From Stenotrophomonas sp. UBA2124 (lineage in GTDB: Bacteria; Pseudomonadota; Gammaproteobacteria; Xanthomonadales; Xanthomonadaceae): a stretch of DNA of 9,488 nt. The DNA lies in assembly GCA_002329155.1 (NCBI GenBank), contig DCXY01000036.1:1-9488 (forward strand), given 5' to 3'. Both the position numbers and the translations under genes were made by a program. Shown here piece after piece: positions 5,834-9,488 of this stretch. The first letter of the stretch is position 1. The number at the start of each line of letters is the position of its first letter. The notes beneath the pieces were generated by a model that did no database searches, was not told the origin of the DNA, and worked only from the letters and a program-made list of their open reading frames with translations.

Positions 5834-5860
5834 AAAAGCCCGCTGTCGCCAGCGGGCTTT
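5834..5860 (-). terminator. Intrinsic terminator of parE
   Basis: AAAGCCCGCT (5835-5844) pairs with AGCGGGCTTT (5851-5860) around a 6-base loop. Read on the minus strand the stem ends in TTTT (5837-5834). It lies 25 bases beyond the parE stop and faces the pit terminator, so the two convergent units are separated by back-to-back hairpins with nearly the same AAAGCCCGC arm. Confidence 0.75.
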
Positions 5861-5884
5861 CGATTGACTGGGTATGGCGCGGAA

Positions 5885-7774
5885 TCAGACTTCCAGCGAG
5901 GCCAGGTCGCCCTTGCTCTCCAGCCAGCCCTTGCGGTCCGGTGCGCGCTTCTTGGCCAGCAGCATGTCCATCAGCGAACGGGTGGCCTCGCCATCGTCCA
6001 CGGTCAGCTGCACCAGGCGGCGGGTGTCCGGGTGGATGGTGGATTCGCGCAGCTGCAGCGGATTCATTTCGCCCAGGCCCTTGAAGCGGGTCACGCTGAC
6101 CTGGCCACGGATCTTCTCGCGTTCGATCTTGTCCAGCATCGAGCGCTTTTCTTCCTCGTCCAGCGCGTAGAACACCTGCTTGCCCACGTCCACGCGGAAC
6201 AGCGGCGGCATGGCCACGAACACATGGCCGGCATCCACCAGCGCGGGGAAATGGCGCAGGAACAGGGCCGTCAGCAGGGTAGCGATGTGCAGGCCGTCGG
6301 AGTCGGCGTCGGCCAGGATCACGATCTTGCCGTAGCGCAGCCCCGACAGGTCGTCCTTGCCAGGGTCGCAGCCGATGGCCACGGCCAGATTGTGCACTTC
6401 CTCGGAGGCCAGCACGCTGCCGGAGGCCACTTCCCAGGTGTTCAGGATCTTGCCGCGCAGTGGCAGGATGGCCTGGAAATCCTTGTCGCGCGCCTGCTTG
6501 GCGCTGCCACCTGCCGAGTCGCCTTCCACCAGAAACAGCTCGGTGCGCGAGAGGTCCTGGCTGATGCAGTCGGCCAGCTTGCCGGGCAGGGCGGGGCCCT
6601 GGGTGACCTTCTTGCGGGTGACCAGCTTCTCGGTCTTCAGGCGCGCGCTGGCACGCTCGATGGCGATCTGCGCGATCTTCTCGCCCAGTTCCACGTTCTG
6701 GTTCAGCAGCAGGCTGAAGGCGTCATGCGCGGCGCCTTCAACGAAGCCGGCGGCCTGACGCGAGGACAGCCGCTCCTTGGTCTGGCCGCTGAACTGCGGG
6801 TCGGTCATCTTCAGCGACAGCACGAAGGACACGCGGTCCCAGACGTCTTCCGGCGCCAGCTTCACGCCACGCGGCAGCAGGTTGCGGAAGTCGCAGAACT
6901 CGCGCAGCGCCTCGGTCAGGCCGGTGCGCAGGCCGTTGGCGTGGGTGCCGTGCTGGGCGGTGGGGATCAGGTTGACGTAGCTCTCCTGCACCAGCTCGCC
7001 TTCCGGCAGCCAGGCCACGGCCCAGTCCACGATCTCGGTTTCCTTCTTCAGGCTGCCGGTGAACAGGTCCGCCGGCAGCATCTCGCGCTCGCCCAGCTCG
7101 GCCTTCAGGTAGTCACGCAGGCCGTCCTCGTAATACCAGGTGTCGGTCTCGCCGGTGGCCTCGTCGTTGAGCTTGACGGTCAGGCCCGGGCACAGCACGG
7201 CCTTGGCGCGCAGCAGGTGGCGCAGCGCACGCACGTTGAACTTGGGGGTGTCGAAATACTTGGGGTCCGGCCAGAAGCGCAGGCGGGTGCCGGTGTTTTT
7301 CTTGCCGACGCTGCCCACCACTTCCAGCGGGCTGGCGCGGTCGCCATTGCGGAAGGTGATGCGGTGCTCGCTGCCTTCACGGCGGATATGGATTTCCACC
7401 AGCGTGGACAGCGCATTGACCACCGATACACCCACGCCGTGCAGGCCGCCGGAGAAGGTGTAATTGCGATTGCTGAATTTGCCGCCGGCGTGCAGGCGGG
7501 TCAGGATCAGCTCCACACCGGGGATCTTTTCTTCCGGATGGATGTCCACCGGCATGCCGCGGCCGTCATCGCTGACCTCGCAGCTGCCGTCCTTGAACAG
7601 GGTGACTTCCACCGTCCTGGCGTGCCCGGCCAGGGCCTCGTCCACCGAGTTGTCGATGACTTCCTGCGCCAGATGGTTCGGGCGCGCGGTGTCGGTATAC
7701 ATGCCTGGGCGGCGTTTGACCGGATCCAGGCCGGAGAGGACTTCGATGTCGGCGGCGTTGTAACGGGCGTTCAT
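5885..7774 (-). CDS. parE: DNA topoisomerase IV subunit B
   Basis: The 629-residue product matches E. coli ParE (630) end to end and lacks the extra insertion of GyrB. The GHKL ATPase domain shows EVIDNSVDEALAG at 38-50, DDGRGMPVDIHPEE at 69-82 and the ATP-lid GGLHGVGVSVVNAL at 109-122. QTKERLSSRQ at 331-340 follows in the transducer region. The TOPRIM domain carries EGDSAGGSAKQARD (417-430) and the metal-binding DADSDG (489-494); RFKGLGEMNP (563-572) follows. With ParC it decatenates daughter chromosomes and relaxes DNA. Positions matching E. coli Ser458 and Glu460 are Ser457 and Glu459, so the classical quinolone-resistance substitutions are absent there. The frame extends to 7843, but I prefer the ATG at 7772-7774 (MNARYNAADIEVL) because it matches the family N-terminus. 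Divergent from the small exported protein gene. Confidence 0.96.
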   Translation of the reverse strand: MNARYNAADIEVLSGLDPVKRRPGMYTDTARPNHLAQEVIDNSVDEALAGHARTVEVTLFKDGSCEVSDDGRGMPVDIHPEEKIPGVELILTRLHAGGKFSNRNYTFSGGLHGVGVSVVNALSTLVEIHIRREGSEHRITFRNGDRASPLEVVGSVGKKNTGTRLRFWPDPKYFDTPKFNVRALRHLLRAKAVLCPGLTVKLNDEATGETDTWYYEDGLRDYLKAELGEREMLPADLFTGSLKKETEIVDWAVAWLPEGELVQESYVNLIPTAQHGTHANGLRTGLTEALREFCDFRNLLPRGVKLAPEDVWDRVSFVLSLKMTDPQFSGQTKERLSSRQAAGFVEGAAHDAFSLLLNQNVELGEKIAQIAIERASARLKTEKLVTRKKVTQGPALPGKLADCISQDLSRTELFLVEGDSAGGSAKQARDKDFQAILPLRGKILNTWEVASGSVLASEEVHNLAVAIGCDPGKDDLSGLRYGKIVILADADSDGLHIATLLTALFLRHFPALVDAGHVFVAMPPLFRVDVGKQVFYALDEEEKRSMLDKIEREKIRGQVSVTRFKGLGEMNPLQLRESTIHPDTRRLVQLTVDDGEATRSLMDMLLAKKRAPDRKGWLESKGDLASLEV

Positions 7775-7922
7775 GTATCTCGGATAAGGCGCAAAGCGAC
7801 GAGGGAGTTTGCGGTCTGGCGTGGATTTTTGCACGCGGGGCATTCAGGGCGGGGGCAGTTCCGGGGCGGTATCCTATGCCCGGTTCACGATGAGCCCCGC
7901 CTTGCCGGCAGGGGCCGTTCCC

Positions 7923-7929
7923 AGGAGGA
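7923..7929 (+). promoter_or_regulatory. Ribosome binding site of the small exported protein
   Basis: AGGAGGA, a near-perfect Shine-Dalgarno, lies 5 bases before the ATG at 7935. It decides this start over the in-frame ATG at 7809, which would mask the signal peptide. Confidence 0.8.
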
Positions 7930-7934
7930 ATCGG

Positions 7935-8192
7935 ATGAAATCTTCGAAAATGCTGGTTCTGGCCGCCCTTGCCGCCACCGCTGTCGCGGTGCCGCTGGTG
8001 ATGGCGCAGAGTGCTGACAAGACCAAGACCGCCGAGGCCGAAGTGAAGGCCCAGGATGACAAGGCGCAGAGTGAGGCCGACCAGAAGGCCAAGCGCCGCG
8101 CCGCTGCCGCCGCGCAGGAAAAGGCCAAGGCCGATCAAAGCCAGGCGCAGCCGGTCGAGGAAGAGGAAGAGGAAGCCCGCCGCCGCCGCTGA
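7935..8192 (+). CDS. Small exported, highly charged protein of unknown function (85 aa)
   Basis: I do not recognise a named family. Residues 1-24 form a clear Sec signal peptide: KSSK at the N-terminus, a hydrophobic core LVLAALAATAVAVPLV, then VMA before Gln25 as the likely signal peptidase I site. There is no lipobox Cys. The mature part (~61 residues) is almost all Ala, Lys, Glu, Asp, Gln and Arg, with no aromatic residue and no Cys. It is predicted to be a single extended helix or disordered, and ends with six Glu, Ala and four Arg. The strong AGGAGGA site and a very strong terminator immediately after indicate a real, independently transcribed and probably well-expressed gene. It is divergent from parE and precedes pyrG, but nothing ties it functionally to either. 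Confidence 0.82.
   Translation: MKSSKMLVLAALAATAVAVPLVMAQSADKTKTAEAEVKAQDDKAQSEADQKAKRRAAAAAQEKAKADQSQAQPVEEEEEEARRRR
8157..8189 (+). repeat. Short tandem repeats at the 3' end of the small exported protein gene
   Basis: GAGGAA occurs three times in a row (8157-8174), followed after GCC by CGC four times (8178-8189). They encode the Glu tract and the final Arg tract. Being multiples of three, length changes by slippage would keep the frame. Confidence 0.6.
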
Positions 8193-8215
8193 CGGGGGCT
8201 TGCCCTGTGACGTAT

Positions 8216-8248
8216 GACGCCCCGGCGCAGGCCGGGGCGTCTTTTTTT
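8216..8248 (+). terminator. Strong intrinsic terminator after the small exported protein gene
   Basis: GACGCCCCGGC (8216-8226) pairs perfectly over 11 bp with GCCGGGGCGTC (8231-8241) around a GCAG loop, followed by seven T (8242-8248). It isolates the small gene from pyrG. Confidence 0.95.
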
Positions 8249-8268
8249 GATTCGCACGCATCCCGCGC

Positions 8269-8297
8269 TTGGGTGTTTTGGCGACAACCTTTAAACT
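8269..8297 (+). promoter_or_regulatory. Possible sigma-70 promoter of pyrG
   Basis: TTGGGT (8269-8274) and TAAACT (8292-8297) are separated by 17 bp, each a partial match to consensus, in an AT-richer patch between the preceding terminator and the pyrG ribosome site. The transcript would start near 8304, leaving a leader of about 20 bases with no room for an attenuator. Confidence 0.4.
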
Positions 8298-8307
8298 AGG
8301 GCTTTCC

Positions 8308-8313
8308 GGGAGG
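8308..8313 (+). promoter_or_regulatory. Ribosome binding site of pyrG
   Basis: GGGAGG ends 9 bases before the ATG at 8323. Confidence 0.6.
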
Positions 8314-8322
8314 CAGTGAGCC

Positions 8323-9488
8323 ATGACCCCCCTTATTTTTGTTACTGGCGGTGTGGTGTCCTCGCTTGGCAAGGGCATTGCGGCCGCGTCTCTGGCCTCC
8401 ATCCTCGAGGCACGTGGCCTGAAGGTCACGATGATGAAACTGGACCCGTACATCAACGTGGATCCAGGCACGATGAGCCCCTTCCAGCATGGTGAGGTCT
8501 ACGTTACCGACGACGGTGCCGAGACCGACCTTGACCTGGGCCACTACGAGCGGTTCGTGCATACGCGGCTGAGCCGCAAGAATTCGGTCACCACCGGCCG
8601 CATCTACGAGAACGTGATCCGCAAGGAGCGCCGGGGCGATTACCTGGGCGCCACCGTGCAGGTCATTCCGCACATCACCGATGAAATCCGCCGCTGCATC
8701 GACGAGGCCACCGAAGGCTTCGACGTGGCGCTGGTGGAAATCGGCGGCACCGTGGGCGATATCGAATCGCTGCCGTTCCTGGAGGCCATCCGCCAGGTGC
8801 GTACCGAGCGTGGCCCGGAAAAGGCCTTGTTCATGCACCTGACGCTGGTGCCGTTCATCGGCGCGGCCGGTGAGCTGAAGACCAAGCCCACCCAGCATTC
8901 GGTGAAGGAGCTGCGCTCCATCGGCATCCAGCCGGACGTGCTGCTGTGCCGCTCGGAGCAGGCCATTCCGGATTCGGAGCGCCGCAAGATCTCGCTGTTC
9001 ACCAACGTTTCCGAGCGCGCCGTGATCAGCGTGCCGGACGTGGAAGTGCTGTACCGCGTGCCGATGGGCCTGCATGCGCAGGGCCTGGACGAAATCGTGG
9101 TCAACCAGCTCAAGCTGGGTGACAAGGCCGGCCCGGCCGATCTCTCCGAGTGGGAGTCGGTGCTGGACGCCGCGCTGCACCCGCTGGATGAAGTGACCAT
9201 CGCCGTGGTCGGCAAGTACGTGGACCACCAGGACGCCTACAAGTCCGTGGGCGAGGCGCTCAAGCACGGTGGCCTGCGCCAGCGCACCAAGGTCAACCTG
9301 AAGTGGCTGGAAGCGCAGGAACTGGCCGACACCGATCTGGACGCGCTGCAGGGCGTGGACGGCATTCTGGTGCCGGGTGGCTTTGGCGACCGTGGCTTTG
9401 AAGGCAAGGTGCTGACCTCGCAGTACGCCCGCGAGCACAAGGTGCCGTACTTCGGCATCTGCTACGGCATGCAGGCGGCGGTGGTGGA
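8323..9488 (+). CDS. pyrG: CTP synthase (3' end outside window)
   Basis: The first 388 residues are present of an expected ~550. The enzyme makes CTP from UTP, ATP and glutamine, the last step of pyrimidine nucleotide synthesis, as a cytoplasmic tetramer. The synthetase domain shows FVTGGVVSSLGKG at 6-18 (P-loop), KLDPYINVDPGTMSPFQHGE at 39-58, the TDLDLGHYERF metal/UTP segment at 68-78, GDYLGATVQVIPH, EIGGTVGDIES and KTKPTQHSVKEL. The class I glutaminase domain begins at about residue 285 (VTIAVVGKY). It has LVPGGFG and then GICYGMQ, with Cys380 matching the E. coli catalytic Cys379. The usual Leu after this Cys is Tyr here. The start ATG at 8323 fits the family N-terminus and GGGAGG. The frame runs open to the last base. 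In many proteobacteria eno or kdsA follows, which cannot be seen here. Confidence 0.97.
   Translation, partial: MTPLIFVTGGVVSSLGKGIAAASLASILEARGLKVTMMKLDPYINVDPGTMSPFQHGEVYVTDDGAETDLDLGHYERFVHTRLSRKNSVTTGRIYENVIRKERRGDYLGATVQVIPHITDEIRRCIDEATEGFDVALVEIGGTVGDIESLPFLEAIRQVRTERGPEKALFMHLTLVPFIGAAGELKTKPTQHSVKELRSIGIQPDVLLCRSEQAIPDSERRKISLFTNVSERAVISVPDVEVLYRVPMGLHAQGLDEIVVNQLKLGDKAGPADLSEWESVLDAALHPLDEVTIAVVGKYVDHQDAYKSVGEALKHGGLRQRTKVNLKWLEAQELADTDLDALQGVDGILVPGGFGDRGFEGKVLTSQYAREHKVPYFGICYGMQAAVV

Noticed and set aside
7775..7843. 23-residue N-terminal extension of ParE
   Set aside because: It would precede the conserved N-terminus with basic, non-conserved sequence; the ATG at 7774 gives the standard 629 residues.
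7809..7934. 42-residue N-terminal extension of the small exported protein
   Set aside because: It would bury the signal peptide, while AGGAGGA sits just before the ATG at 7935.
5750..8017. Very long plus-strand open frame (755 codons) opposite parE
   Set aside because: ParE on the minus strand is unmistakable over its whole length. The opposite frame is a GC-bias shadow with low-complexity Gln/Ala/His/Val-rich sequence and no ribosome site.

Overview
The window is GC-rich, densely coding chromosomal DNA from a gammaproteobacterium. The proteins look most like those of Xanthomonadaceae (Stenotrophomonas/Xanthomonas/Lysobacter group). ParE, PiT, CTP synthase and the YhbW-type oxidoreductase are all of ordinary proteobacterial type. 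The family assignment is inferred from protein character and composition, not from a search. I see no mobile element, CRISPR array, tRNA or rRNA gene, and no prophage.

Layout from left to right. (1) The 3' part of a rhodanese/TrhO-like sulfurtransferase gene (+), followed by a 245-bp spacer holding a GC-rich palindromic intergenic repeat and a second hairpin. (2) A YhbW-type luciferase-like flavin oxidoreductase (+). (3) A convergent two-gene unit on the minus strand: a CNNM/CBS/CorC_HlyC membrane protein and an ExoD-family membrane protein, whose genes overlap by 17 bp. (4) A 291-bp divergent control region. On the minus side it carries a candidate Asp/Pro-rich leader ORF overlapping the corC-like start. 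On the plus side it carries a possible Pho box next to a -10 element. (5) A DUF47/PhoU-like gene and a PiT phosphate transporter gene (+), ending in a strong terminator. (6) parE (topoisomerase IV subunit B, -) with its own terminator, convergent with the phosphate genes. (7) A small exported, highly charged protein (+) ending in a very strong terminator. (8) pyrG (CTP synthase, +), cut by the window end shortly after the glutaminase catalytic cysteine.

Most of the window is housekeeping. The part most worth a second look is the divergent region at 3684-3974. A putative Mg2+/divalent-cation membrane protein and a PiT transporter (a family that carries metal-phosphate complexes) face each other there. 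The cation gene is preceded by a short ORF, MDDDPYPPPPR..., whose acidic/proline start resembles the mgtL leader peptide of enteric mgtA. Its stop codon lies just inside the downstream gene, as expected for translational coupling. The phosphate operon has 11-bp-phased CTGTCAT-like repeats at its promoter, as expected for PhoB control. Both control signals are inferences from short motifs and need comparative or experimental tests.
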